NCBI RefSeq assembly: GCF_050589605.1
Contig: NZ_JBNGOO010000009.1
DNA from: Granulosicoccus sp947495035
Lineage (GTDB): Bacteria > Pseudomonadota > Gammaproteobacteria > Granulosicoccales > Granulosicoccaceae
Strand: one strand, 5' to 3'
Length of the DNA: 64,000 bases
Positions 18,218 to 26,452 of this stretch are shown one piece after another. The translations under genes and the position numbers were made by a program. The first letter of the stretch is position 1; each line of letters begins with the position of its first letter. The notes beneath the pieces were generated by a model. The model saw only the letters and a list, made by a program, of their open reading frames with translations, was not told the origin of the DNA and did not search any database.

Positions 18218-18232
18218 GCGCACAGGGTGCGC
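18218..18232. promoter_or_regulatory. Candidate autoregulatory LysR-type operator
   Basis: GCGCAC-AGG-GTGCGC, 22 bp upstream of the LysR start at 18196, differs only in one central base from the site in front of the efflux operon. The position suits autorepression. Confidence 0.6.
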
Positions 18233-18341
18233 ATTATCGCGCATTTGGCGCAGCGCTGTCGCTCTGATTTCCTCGACGACATGACGTGCCCGTGCAGCAG
18301 TTGCACAGGACGATCACACCGACACCCGGATTGTGCAGCCG

Positions 18342-19403
18342 TCAGCTCAGTCGATCCGCAACGCTTACCCTGCTGCCGGTTCGAGACGACTCCAGCATGG
18401 CCTCGATGACAGCGATGACATTGCGCGCCTCGCTAGCGGTTACCGGTGGCGGCGTGCCCTGGCGAATCGCAATGCTCAACTCACGATAGAACCGAGGCCA
18501 GTCACCACGCAGCGCCTCTGTACGGCTGGTTTTCGACTGCCCTGCACCTGCCTCGGTCAGGGTGCCCCAGTGCGCTTCCGGCTCCCGACCATAGGAGGCG
18601 TCCTCAGGTCCGATTCCCTGATGTCGCAACTGGTCCTCCTGGGGGTCGACATGGTGTTTGCTCCAGGATGCCGCAGTTCCATGTACTCGGTAGCGCAGAC
18701 TGTTGTCGGCCACCAGCATGCCGGCACTGAGCTCGATCCTGCACCGCCCCTTGCCCATGCGCACATGAAAATTGTCGATGATTGCCGAGCCTTCGCGTTG
18801 TTTCTGGACATCGGCCTGCAACCAGTCCGGCAGCCCGAACAACACCAGCGCCTGATCGATCAGATGGGCACCCAGGTCATAGTGCAAACCCACGCCAGGA
18901 CGTGCCTGTTCCTGCCAGCGATCCCTTGGCGCTGGATTGAATCGATCGTAGTGCGACTCATGATGCACGATCTCCCCCAATCGTCCCGAGTCGATCAGAT
19001 TCCTCAAGGTCAGAAAGTCCGCATCGTAACGACGATTCTGATAGCAGCTGGCAACACGCCCTGCCGAATCAGCCGCTGCAATCACGGCATCGGCCTCGGC
19101 AACGGTCGCGGTGAATGGCTTGTCACTGAGTACATGCTTGCCGGCCGCCAGTGCCTCGAGCATCAACGGCGCATGCGTGAAGCTGGGCGTGGCCAGTACC
19201 ACCAGTTCCACGTCCGAATCAGCCAGCAGCGTGGCGGCATCCGCATGGACACGCACACCGGGATGGTCGACATGCACCTTGGCGGCATCACTGGAAGCAA
19301 CGGCAACCAGTTCCACACCTGCAGCCGCATACAAGGGTGAGTGGAACACCTTGCCGGCAAGACCATAACCGACCAGTCCGATTCGTAATTTGCGAGAATC
19401 CAT
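18342..19403 (-). CDS. Gfo/Idh/MocA family NAD(P)-dependent oxidoreductase
   Basis: A 353-aa oxidoreductase. The N-terminal Rossmann motif is IGLVGYGLAGKVFHSPL, and the family signature EKP appears here as DKPFTATVAEAD (about residue 95). The C-terminal alpha/beta domain contains the catalytic-type segment GVGLHYDLGAHLIDQAL. Closest in pattern to YdgJ/IolW-type sugar or inositol dehydrogenases. The ATG at 19403 was preferred over a TTG one codon earlier and is preceded by AGGAA. It follows the sugar ABC importer genes on the same strand (93 bp after the ATPase) and is likely a first oxidation step for the imported sugar or polyol. Confidence 0.9.
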   Translation of the reverse strand: MDSRKLRIGLVGYGLAGKVFHSPLYAAAGVELVAVASSDAAKVHVDHPGVRVHADAATLLADSDVELVVLATPSFTHAPLMLEALAAGKHVLSDKPFTATVAEADAVIAAADSAGRVASCYQNRRYDADFLTLRNLIDSGRLGEIVHHESHYDRFNPAPRDRWQEQARPGVGLHYDLGAHLIDQALVLFGLPDWLQADVQKQREGSAIIDNFHVRMGKGRCRIELSAGMLVADNSLRYRVHGTAASWSKHHVDPQEDQLRHQGIGPEDASYGREPEAHWGTLTEAGAGQSKTSRTEALRGDWPRFYRELSIAIRQGTPPPVTASEARNVIAVIEAMLESSRTGSRVSVADRLS

Positions 19404-19496
19404 CAACGTTTCCTGATCAGGTTGTCAGTGTGAACAGTCAGGACTGGCCGGCTGCAGATCAGCAAACCGGCACCCAGCGCCAGTTGCCAACAGCAT

Positions 19497-20624
19497 TCAC
19501 TCCACCCTGACACCGGACTCCGTGTCGAAGAAATGAGCCTTGCTCATGTCGAAATTCAGCGTGATCCTCTCCCCGGCACGCGGGTGCAGATGATTGGCCA
19601 CACGAGCCGTGAAATGCACATCGCCATCACGCGTGCCGATGAAAGTATCCGATCCGGTTGGTTCGACCAGTTCGATGGTCAATGGCAGAGTCGAGGACCC
19701 GGCCATGGCCATCGCCTCATCGCGACTGTCATTGATATTCTCCGCCCGAATACCGAAATCGATGATGGGCTGGTTGCGCGCGCGATCCTGAAGGGCGGTA
19801 CTCGGTGCATGGAGGTTCAGCGAAAAATCGCCGAAAGACACCTTCAGTCCGTTTTCCGATTGCCGCAGATGCCCGGTGACCCGATTCATGGCAGGCGATC
19901 CCATGAAGTCCGCGACGAAGGTATTGGCAGGCCGATGATAGATGTCATCCGGAGTACCCACCTGTTGCACTTCACCGTGCTTGAGGACAGCAATTTTCGT
20001 GGCCAGTGTCATCGCCTCTATCTGATCATGCGTCACATAGACAATGGTGGTACCCAGTCGGGCATGCAGCTTCTTGATCTCGGCACGCATGTCCACACGC
20101 AAACGAGCGTCCAGATTCGACAGTGGTTCATCGAACAGAAAGGCCCGTGGATCACGCACCAGGGCACGCCCCATGGCCACACGCTGGCGTTGCCCACCGG
20201 AAAGCTGGGCAGGCTTGCGTTTCAACAGCGGTTCGATCTGCAGGATGGCCGCGACTTCGTCTATTTTCCTGAGGCGCTCTGCCTTGGGTACCCCACGGGT
20301 TTCCATGCCAAAGCCGATGTTGCCGGCCACCGTCATGTTCGGATACAGGGCATAGGACTGAAACACCATGGCGATATCACGTTTCGACGGATGCAGATCG
20401 GCAATGGATTTTCCGGCAATGCGTATGTCTCCTGAGCTTGCCGGTTCGAATCCGGCCAGCATGTTTAGCAAGGTCGACTTGCCACAGCCGGAAGGTCCGA
20501 TCAACACCAGAAAGCCGCCTTCTTCCACATCGATGGAGACATTCCTGAGCGCATCGACACCGGCAAACTGTTTGCTCAGCGAATCGATTTCGAGAAAATG
20601 TTCGCTCGTACTGTTCATTGTCAT
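19497..20624 (-). CDS. Sugar ABC importer ATPase, UgpC/MsmX type
   Basis: A 375-aa ATPase of the carbohydrate uptake family. Walker A is GPSGCGKST, the signature is LSGGQRQRVAMGRAL and Walker B is AFLFDEPLSNLDA, followed by the His-switch THDQIEAM. The C-terminal third is the TOBE/OB-fold extension found in MalK, UgpC and MsmX. It energises the two permeases encoded immediately upstream, from which it is separated by 17 bp. Confidence 0.95.
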   Translation of the reverse strand: MTMNSTSEHFLEIDSLSKQFAGVDALRNVSIDVEEGGFLVLIGPSGCGKSTLLNMLAGFEPASSGDIRIAGKSIADLHPSKRDIAMVFQSYALYPNMTVAGNIGFGMETRGVPKAERLRKIDEVAAILQIEPLLKRKPAQLSGGQRQRVAMGRALVRDPRAFLFDEPLSNLDARLRVDMRAEIKKLHARLGTTIVYVTHDQIEAMTLATKIAVLKHGEVQQVGTPDDIYHRPANTFVADFMGSPAMNRVTGHLRQSENGLKVSFGDFSLNLHAPSTALQDRARNQPIIDFGIRAENINDSRDEAMAMAGSSTLPLTIELVEPTGSDTFIGTRDGDVHFTARVANHLHPRAGERITLNFDMSKAHFFDTESGVRVE

Positions 20625-20641
20625 GATCTACCTTGTCCCGA

Positions 20642-21550
20642 TCAGCCCTTGACAGCGCCGGCCATCAGGCCCCGCACGAAATATCGTCCTGAGACGACGT
20701 ACACCACCAGCGTTGGCAAGGCCGCCAGAACAGCCCCGGCAAAATGCACATTGTATTCCTTGACCCCGGTGGAGGAACTGACCAGATTGTTCAGTGCCAC
20801 GGTCATCGGTACCGAGTCGACATCGGCAAAACTGGCTCCGAACAGAAAGTCGTTCCAGATGTTGGTGAATTGCCAGATAACCGATACGACGATGATCGGT
20901 CCCGAGGATGGCAACAGAATACGCCCGAATATGCGAAAGAAACCGGCGCCATCGATCTGCGCCGCCCTGACAAGCTCGGTCGGAAACGCCGCATAATAGT
21001 TGCGAAAGAACAAGGTCGTGAAACCCAGGCCGTAGACCAGGTGTACCAGTACCAGACCGGAGGTTGTACCGGCAAGTCCGAGAATGCCCAGCATGCGTGC
21101 CATCGGGATGAGTACGATCTGGAACGGGATGAAGCAGGACAGCAGCAACAGACCGAATACAATCCCGTCACCGCGGAAACGCCACTTGGTCAGCACATAA
21201 CCATTCAGGGCACCCAGAATGGTAGACAGGAGCACCGCTGGTATGACCATGGCGATGGAATTCATGAAGTAAGGTTTCAGTCCGGTCGCCTGCACGCCGA
21301 TCTGCGCCGTGGACCAGGCACTGCTCCAGGGGGCCAGGGTCCATGCCTGTGGTAACGCAAGCATGTCACCACCACGGATCTCCTCGAGCGGTTTGAAGGA
21401 ATTGACCAGCATGACGTACAGCGGCAACAGATAATAGACCGCAAACAACACCAGCACCAGGTATAGAAGGATGCGGGTGGGCGACAGACGGCGAGCCTGT
21501 GAAGACAGTGGTGTCGAGCCGTTCAAGGCCCCGGTAGACTGATCACTCAT
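20642..21550 (-). CDS. Sugar ABC importer permease, MalG type
   Basis: A 302-aa inner-membrane permease with six predicted helices. The EAA loop that contacts the ATPase reads ELVRAAQIDGAGFFRIFGRI (about residues 200-220). It overlaps the partner permease by 4 bp. A short Ser/Pro-rich cytoplasmic tail precedes the first helix. Confidence 0.93.
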   Translation of the reverse strand: MSDQSTGALNGSTPLSSQARRLSPTRILLYLVLVLFAVYYLLPLYVMLVNSFKPLEEIRGGDMLALPQAWTLAPWSSAWSTAQIGVQATGLKPYFMNSIAMVIPAVLLSTILGALNGYVLTKWRFRGDGIVFGLLLLSCFIPFQIVLIPMARMLGILGLAGTTSGLVLVHLVYGLGFTTLFFRNYYAAFPTELVRAAQIDGAGFFRIFGRILLPSSGPIIVVSVIWQFTNIWNDFLFGASFADVDSVPMTVALNNLVSSSTGVKEYNVHFAGAVLAALPTLVVYVVSGRYFVRGLMAGAVKG

Positions 21551-22422
21551 GATTGTCTGTCCGCACGCAGCTCGGAATACAGATACGGCACGATGATGGA
21601 GAAGATCATGATCAGCATGATGATGGCCGAGGCCGCACCGATTCCCATCAGATTGCGGCTGAATGTATAGGAATACATGAACGTGGCAGGCAGCTCGGTT
21701 GCCTTGCCCGGCCCGCCACCTGTCAGCGCGATGACCAGGTCATAGGATTTGATGGCCAGATGCGCCAGCACAACGAAGGCTGACAGAAAGACCGGACGCA
21801 TCATGGGGATGATGATGCGACGGTAGATGCGTGCACGAGAGGCGCCGTCGATTTCCGCAGCGCGAATGATATCCGGATCAACGCCTCGAAGGCCCGCCAG
21901 AAACATGGCCATGACAAATCCCGAGCTTTGCCAAACTGCGGCAATCACCACCGTATAGATGGCATGAGTGCGACTCTTGATCCAGTCGAACTCGAAGCTC
22001 TCCCAGCCCCAGGAATGCATGGTCTGCTCGATACCGATGCCCGGATCGAGAAACCATTTCCAGGCGGTGCCCGTCACGATGAATGACAAGGCCATGGGAT
22101 ACAGATAGATGGGCCGCAGAAACCCTTCGGCGCGTATTTTCTGATCCAGCAGAATCGCCAGCATCAGTCCCAGCACACTGCAGATCACGATATACAGAAC
22201 GCCGAAGATGGCCAGATTCTTCAAGGAACCGGTCCAGTGCCGCAACCCCCAGAGCTTTTCGTAGTTCTCCAGCCCGACGAACCCGTAAGAGGGCAACATG
22301 CGCGAATCGGAGACCGACAGGTAGCCGGTATACAGGATGAACCCGTACACGAAGAACAGGATCAGCAGAAAACTCGGGCCGAGTACCAACTTGGGCACCC
22401 AGGCCTGCAAACGCTCTTTCAT
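21547..22422 (-). CDS. Sugar ABC importer permease, MalF type
   Basis: A 291-aa permease with six helices. The EAA loop is DIIRAAEIDGASRARIYRRI. The start at 22422 (MKERLQAWVPKLVLGPSFL) puts the first helix near the N-terminus as in relatives; the frame is open 29 codons further upstream without similarity. The binding-protein gene precedes it by 158 bp, a wider gap that may hold an mRNA-processing or stability element. Confidence 0.92.
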   Translation of the reverse strand: MKERLQAWVPKLVLGPSFLLILFFVYGFILYTGYLSVSDSRMLPSYGFVGLENYEKLWGLRHWTGSLKNLAIFGVLYIVICSVLGLMLAILLDQKIRAEGFLRPIYLYPMALSFIVTGTAWKWFLDPGIGIEQTMHSWGWESFEFDWIKSRTHAIYTVVIAAVWQSSGFVMAMFLAGLRGVDPDIIRAAEIDGASRARIYRRIIIPMMRPVFLSAFVVLAHLAIKSYDLVIALTGGGPGKATELPATFMYSYTFSRNLMGIGAASAIIMLIMIFSIIVPYLYSELRADRQS

Positions 22423-22580
22423 GGCGATCAGTGACTCGGAAAGTGATGGGCAAACCAGACCAGGCGACGCCGGCAAGACAGATACATGCCCTGCCGGCCC
22501 CACCTTCATGCTTGTCAGCCAGGTACGGCGAGATGCGGCTCGTCCACTCGCCTGTATGCCGGCCTGACCGCTACGCTGTC

Positions 22581-23828
22581 CTACAGAACCGCGTCAACCG
22601 CATTGGCCAGCTCTTCGGCAGCTTCCTCGTTGCTCAAGCCACCATTGAAGTGCTGAGTCACGACATCATAGACCGCGTTCTTGACAGCCGCCGGTGCGGC
22701 ATGTCCGTGAGCCATGGATCCGAACAGACTTCCAGCTTCGTTGGCTTCAGCCAGGTCATTCATGCCCTTCTTGCCGCAATCGTCAAAATCGGCATCGGAT
22801 ACGTCGGTACGGGCAGGCACCGATCCCTTGACCACATTGAACGCGGACTGAAAACCCGGACTGAGGATGGCTGCAGCCATCTTCTGTTGTGCATCGTTGT
22901 CACCTTCCTGACCGAACATGGCGAACTGATCGGAGTTGAACGTCACGGCACCCTGCGTACCGGGAAAACGAATGCAGAGAAAATCCTCGCCCGGTGTCTG
23001 TCCGGCTTTCAGGAATTCCCCCTTGGCCCAGTCGCCCATCATCTGCATGCCGGCCTTGCCTTCGATGACCATGGCGGATGCCAGGTTCCAGTCACGACCG
23101 GAAAAATTGTCATCGACATAGGAACGCAGGGTTTCCATACGCTGGAACACCTCAACCATCTTTTCACCGGACAGTGCATCCATGTCCAGCTCGATCATTG
23201 ACTGCTGGTAGAAATCATTGCCCATGGACAGGACAACGGCGTCGAAAATGGTGGCGTCCTGCCAGGGTTGTCCGCCGTGTGCCAGAGGTGTAATGCCGTT
23301 TGCCTGCATGGCATCAAGCACGGCAAGCAGTTCCTCCCAGGTCTCGGGCGCCTTGCCACCGGCTGCGTCCAGCGCTGCCTTGTTGATCCAGACCCAATTG
23401 GTGGAATGCACATTGACCGGTGCCGCAATCCAGTTGTCATCGTGTCGGGAGAACGCCTGCAGCGCCGTGGGTACAACGGCATCCCAGTTTTCCTCTTCCG
23501 CCACGGCATTCAGATTGCCCAGGACGCCCTCATTGGCCCAATCGGTGATATCGAATCCCAGCATCTGCACCGCCGTGGGGGCGTTGCCCGCCGTCACCCT
23601 GGCACGCAGAGTCGTCATTGCGGCCTCACCGCCACCACCGGCCACAGGCATGTCCTTCCAGCCGACACCCTGCGATTCGAGATCCTGCTTCAGAACATCC
23701 AGCGCGGCGGCCTCGCCACCGGAGGTCCACCAGTGCAGGACTTCCACATCGGCAGCAACGGCGCTGGACACGGCACTGGTCATACCTGCCGCAAGCGCAA
23801 AGCTTGCGGCAATAGTCGTCAATCTCAT
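22581..23828 (-). CDS. Sugar ABC importer periplasmic binding protein
   Basis: A 415-aa extracellular solute-binding protein of the glucose/mannose group (COG1653). The ATG at 23828 is preceded by GAGGAG and gives a clean signal peptide ending AVA at residue 25. The mature start VEVLHWWTSGGEAAALDVLKQ is diagnostic. Two cysteines (LCIRFPG and DDCGKKG) are placed as in this group. It is the promoter-proximal gene of the importer operon and lies opposite the LacI regulator. Exact sugar unknown. Confidence 0.93.
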   Translation of the reverse strand: MRLTTIAASFALAAGMTSAVSSAVAADVEVLHWWTSGGEAAALDVLKQDLESQGVGWKDMPVAGGGGEAAMTTLRARVTAGNAPTAVQMLGFDITDWANEGVLGNLNAVAEEENWDAVVPTALQAFSRHDDNWIAAPVNVHSTNWVWINKAALDAAGGKAPETWEELLAVLDAMQANGITPLAHGGQPWQDATIFDAVVLSMGNDFYQQSMIELDMDALSGEKMVEVFQRMETLRSYVDDNFSGRDWNLASAMVIEGKAGMQMMGDWAKGEFLKAGQTPGEDFLCIRFPGTQGAVTFNSDQFAMFGQEGDNDAQQKMAAAILSPGFQSAFNVVKGSVPARTDVSDADFDDCGKKGMNDLAEANEAGSLFGSMAHGHAAPAAVKNAVYDVVTQHFNGGLSNEEAAEELANAVDAVL

Positions 23829-23874
23829 GCTGATCTGTCTCCTCGTGGTATGGCAATGATTATTGCCTGCATAA

Positions 23875-23903
23875 ATAGTAACGATACAAACCAATGGAGT
23901 CAA
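23875..23903 (-). promoter_or_regulatory. Candidate sigma70 promoter of the sugar importer operon
   Basis: On the minus strand, TTGACT (23903-23898) and TACTAT (23880-23875) are separated by exactly 17 bp, about 47 bp upstream of the binding-protein ATG. Confidence 0.55.
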
Positions 23904-23928
23904 AGTATCTCAACGCATTCCGATTGAC

Positions 23929-23946
23929 ATCTGTAACGTTACAGAT
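23929..23946. promoter_or_regulatory. LacI-type operator palindrome
   Basis: ATCTGTAACGTTACAGAT is a perfect 18-bp palindrome with the central CG typical of LacI/PurR operators. It lies 11 bp upstream of the LacI gene start and 25 bp upstream of the -35 of the divergent importer promoter, so one site can serve both directions. Confidence 0.75.
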
Positions 23947-23957
23947 ACCATGTAAGC

Positions 23958-25025
23958 GTGAACACACCACCCTCGACACCACCGGGAAACAAGCAGCGCC
24001 GAGACAGACCGACCTTGCGCACGGTCGCCCAGGCCTGCGGTCTGGCGGTCACCACGGTTTCCCGCGCCCTGAACAACCGCAGTGACATCGCGCTCGCCAC
24101 CCGACAACGTGTGCAGCAGGTCGCCAATGACATCGGCTATGTACCCGACCGCGCAGGTCGCGGACTTCGAACCGGACGCACCCATACACTCAGTCTGGTA
24201 CTGGCCCCGCAACGGGAGATCACCGGCTATACCGCTTCCATCATCTCCGGTCTGGGCGAGATCTGCCGTGACCACGGCTACGAGCTTTCCGCAACCCCCG
24301 ATGTGCCGCATCAGGATGAACTGACCGTGGTGCGTTCGATTGTCGAGAATCGGCGTGCTGACGGTATCGTCCTGTCACGCACCTCGCCACAGGATCTGCG
24401 AGTACGCTATCTGCTGGAGAACGATTTTCCTTTCGTCACGCACGGTCGTACCGAACTGGCAACACAGCATGCATCGGTCGATTTCGACAACGAGCGATTT
24501 GCCGAGCTCGCAGCCACTCGACTTCTGCATCGAGGGCGTCGTCACCTCATGCTCATCGGCGCGCCCGCCAACCTCACCTACCAGACGCACCTGCTGAACG
24601 GATTCAGCCGTGCCGTCATCCGCAACGCCCTGCAGTGCCATGTCGCTGACAGGCCGCCGGATCTGGAAACACCGCTTGACGAGCTCAGACAATGGATTCG
24701 CACACTGTTTTCATCCGCCAACCATCCGGACGGAATCGTCTGCGCTGGAGAGACCGCCTCCATTGCCACGTTGGCTGGGATTCGTGATGCGGGCCTGATA
24801 CCCGGCACCGATGTCGATGTCGTCGCCAAGCAGACCTCGGCAGCCCTTGATCACATGCTCCCCGCCATCGATTCCTGGTTCGAGGATATCGACATGACAG
24901 GCCGCCGGCTGGGCCAGACACTCCTGCAACTGTTGTCTGGCCAGACTCTCGATGAAGAGCTGCGAACGATCATTCAACCCGAACCCCGACTACGCCTGTC
25001 GACCGACTGCGACACAGCCAACTGA
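23958..25025 (+). CDS. LacI-family transcriptional regulator
   Basis: A 355-aa repressor starting at GTG. The helix-turn-helix and hinge occupy about residues 18-60 (LRTVAQACGLAVTTVSRAL, then VANDIGYVPDRAGRGL), followed by a sugar-binding effector domain. It is divergent to the sugar ABC importer, with an 18-bp palindrome in between, so it most likely represses the importer and itself until the sugar is bound. A good ribosome site is lacking; the mRNA leader may be very short. Confidence 0.92.
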   Translation: MNTPPSTPPGNKQRRDRPTLRTVAQACGLAVTTVSRALNNRSDIALATRQRVQQVANDIGYVPDRAGRGLRTGRTHTLSLVLAPQREITGYTASIISGLGEICRDHGYELSATPDVPHQDELTVVRSIVENRRADGIVLSRTSPQDLRVRYLLENDFPFVTHGRTELATQHASVDFDNERFAELAATRLLHRGRRHLMLIGAPANLTYQTHLLNGFSRAVIRNALQCHVADRPPDLETPLDELRQWIRTLFSSANHPDGIVCAGETASIATLAGIRDAGLIPGTDVDVVAKQTSAALDHMLPAIDSWFEDIDMTGRRLGQTLLQLLSGQTLDEELRTIIQPEPRLRLSTDCDTAN

Positions 25026-25037
25026 GGCCATCAGCTC

Positions 25038-26282
25038 ATGAACAAGACGATTCCCGACACAGCTACCTTCATCGCCCGAACCAGGCAGGAACTGGCCAGC
25101 AACAACGATCTCGAAAAAGCGTTTCTGAGCGTACGAGACCGGATGCGGGCGGCCGTTGACGAGGTCGTCGATGCACAGGCACGCACCGCAGCGGTCGTTC
25201 CCGAAATCTCGCATGCCGCCATCCTCGACAACACGGTGAGCAGGAAGGACATCGCTGCCATTCGGCAGCGAGGCTGCGTCATTGTCAGGAACGTCTTTGC
25301 CCGCCAGCAGGCAGAGGACTGGAACAGCGAACTGGGAGATTACCTCGACAGCAACAACTACGTGGAACGTGCACGAGAGAAGGCCGGACTTGACGATTAC
25401 TTCGGCGATCTGAAGGATGCCCGCCCGCAGATCTATGGCGTCTACTGGTCCCGCCCTCAAGTCATGGCTCGCCAGGCGGAATCGATGGCTCGGACCAAGC
25501 GATTCCTGAATGGATTGTGGGACATCAGCGCACCGGCCGGGCCGGAGTTCGATCCCGACCTGGATTATGCCTATGCAGACCGGACTCGGCGGCGCGCACC
25601 AGGTGATACAACCCTGGGATTGTCACCTCATATCGATGCCGGTTCGTATGAACGCTGGGTCGACCCGGCATTCCAGAAGATCTACGCCAGCATCTTTGCC
25701 GGGGACCTGGACGCCTATGACCCCTGGCGTGCAGCCTACCGTACGCAGACTCGCGAATATGCGTCTCCAGCGGTCAGTTCGATGTTTCGCACCTTTCAGG
25801 GCTGGACAGCATTGACCGAGCAAGGCCCGGGGGATGGAACCCTGGAATTGCTGCCGATAGCCAATGGCATTGCCTACCTCCTGCTGCGTGCACTGCAGTC
25901 GGATGTGCCTGTTGATGAGTTGTGCCTGGCAAGGCCCGGGCGCGCGCTGGGCGTGGATGCACATTGGCACCCTGATCTGATGCCGGGTATCGTACCCATT
26001 CAGACCGTCAGCCCGGGCGATACTGTCTGGTGGCATCCCGATGTCGTGCACGCCGTTGGCAATGAGCATCATGGCAAGGACTACGCCAACGTCATTTACA
26101 TCGGAGCCAGCCCTGCGTGTGCCAAGAACCGTGCCTATGCATTGCGCCAATCATCAAGCTTCCTCAGTGGACGCAGCGCACCGGATTTTGCCGCCGAAGA
26201 TCATGAAGTCGACTTCAAGGGTCGTGCAACCATCGATGACCTGACCGAGCTTGGCAGACGTCAGATGGCCCTGGACAGCTGA
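25038..26282 (+). CDS. DUF1479 family protein (putative Fe(II)/2-oxoglutarate-type oxygenase fold)
   Basis: A 414-aa protein of the DUF1479 family (YbiU-like). A possible metal triad is visible: His and Asp in LSPHIDAGSYERW (around residue 200) and a distal His in WHPDVVHAVGNEHHGKDYANV. This arrangement resembles non-haem iron dioxygenases, but the activity of the family is not established to my knowledge. It starts 12 bp after the LacI gene and is probably co-transcribed with it, so it may act on the substrate of the neighbouring importer. Confidence 0.85.
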   Translation: MNKTIPDTATFIARTRQELASNNDLEKAFLSVRDRMRAAVDEVVDAQARTAAVVPEISHAAILDNTVSRKDIAAIRQRGCVIVRNVFARQQAEDWNSELGDYLDSNNYVERAREKAGLDDYFGDLKDARPQIYGVYWSRPQVMARQAESMARTKRFLNGLWDISAPAGPEFDPDLDYAYADRTRRRAPGDTTLGLSPHIDAGSYERWVDPAFQKIYASIFAGDLDAYDPWRAAYRTQTREYASPAVSSMFRTFQGWTALTEQGPGDGTLELLPIANGIAYLLLRALQSDVPVDELCLARPGRALGVDAHWHPDLMPGIVPIQTVSPGDTVWWHPDVVHAVGNEHHGKDYANVIYIGASPACAKNRAYALRQSSSFLSGRSAPDFAAEDHEVDFKGRATIDDLTELGRRQMALDS

Positions 26283-26452
26283 GCGGTTCCTGTCGGGCAA
26301 GCCGGAGAAGAAGTTGAGATGCCGTTCACACAGAACGGCATCACTGGCAATGAACCTCGCACGTCGCGAAATCGAATCAAACTAATTCAGCTGCTTGTGG
26401 TCCGAGCCCTGAATCACGTTTCCCTACAGCCTCATTTCGCCGACGCCAGCAC

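Noticed and set aside
18333..19340. 335-codon plus-strand frame across the Gfo/Idh/MocA gene
   Set aside because: The minus strand carries a textbook oxidoreductase; this frame has no similarity or start context.
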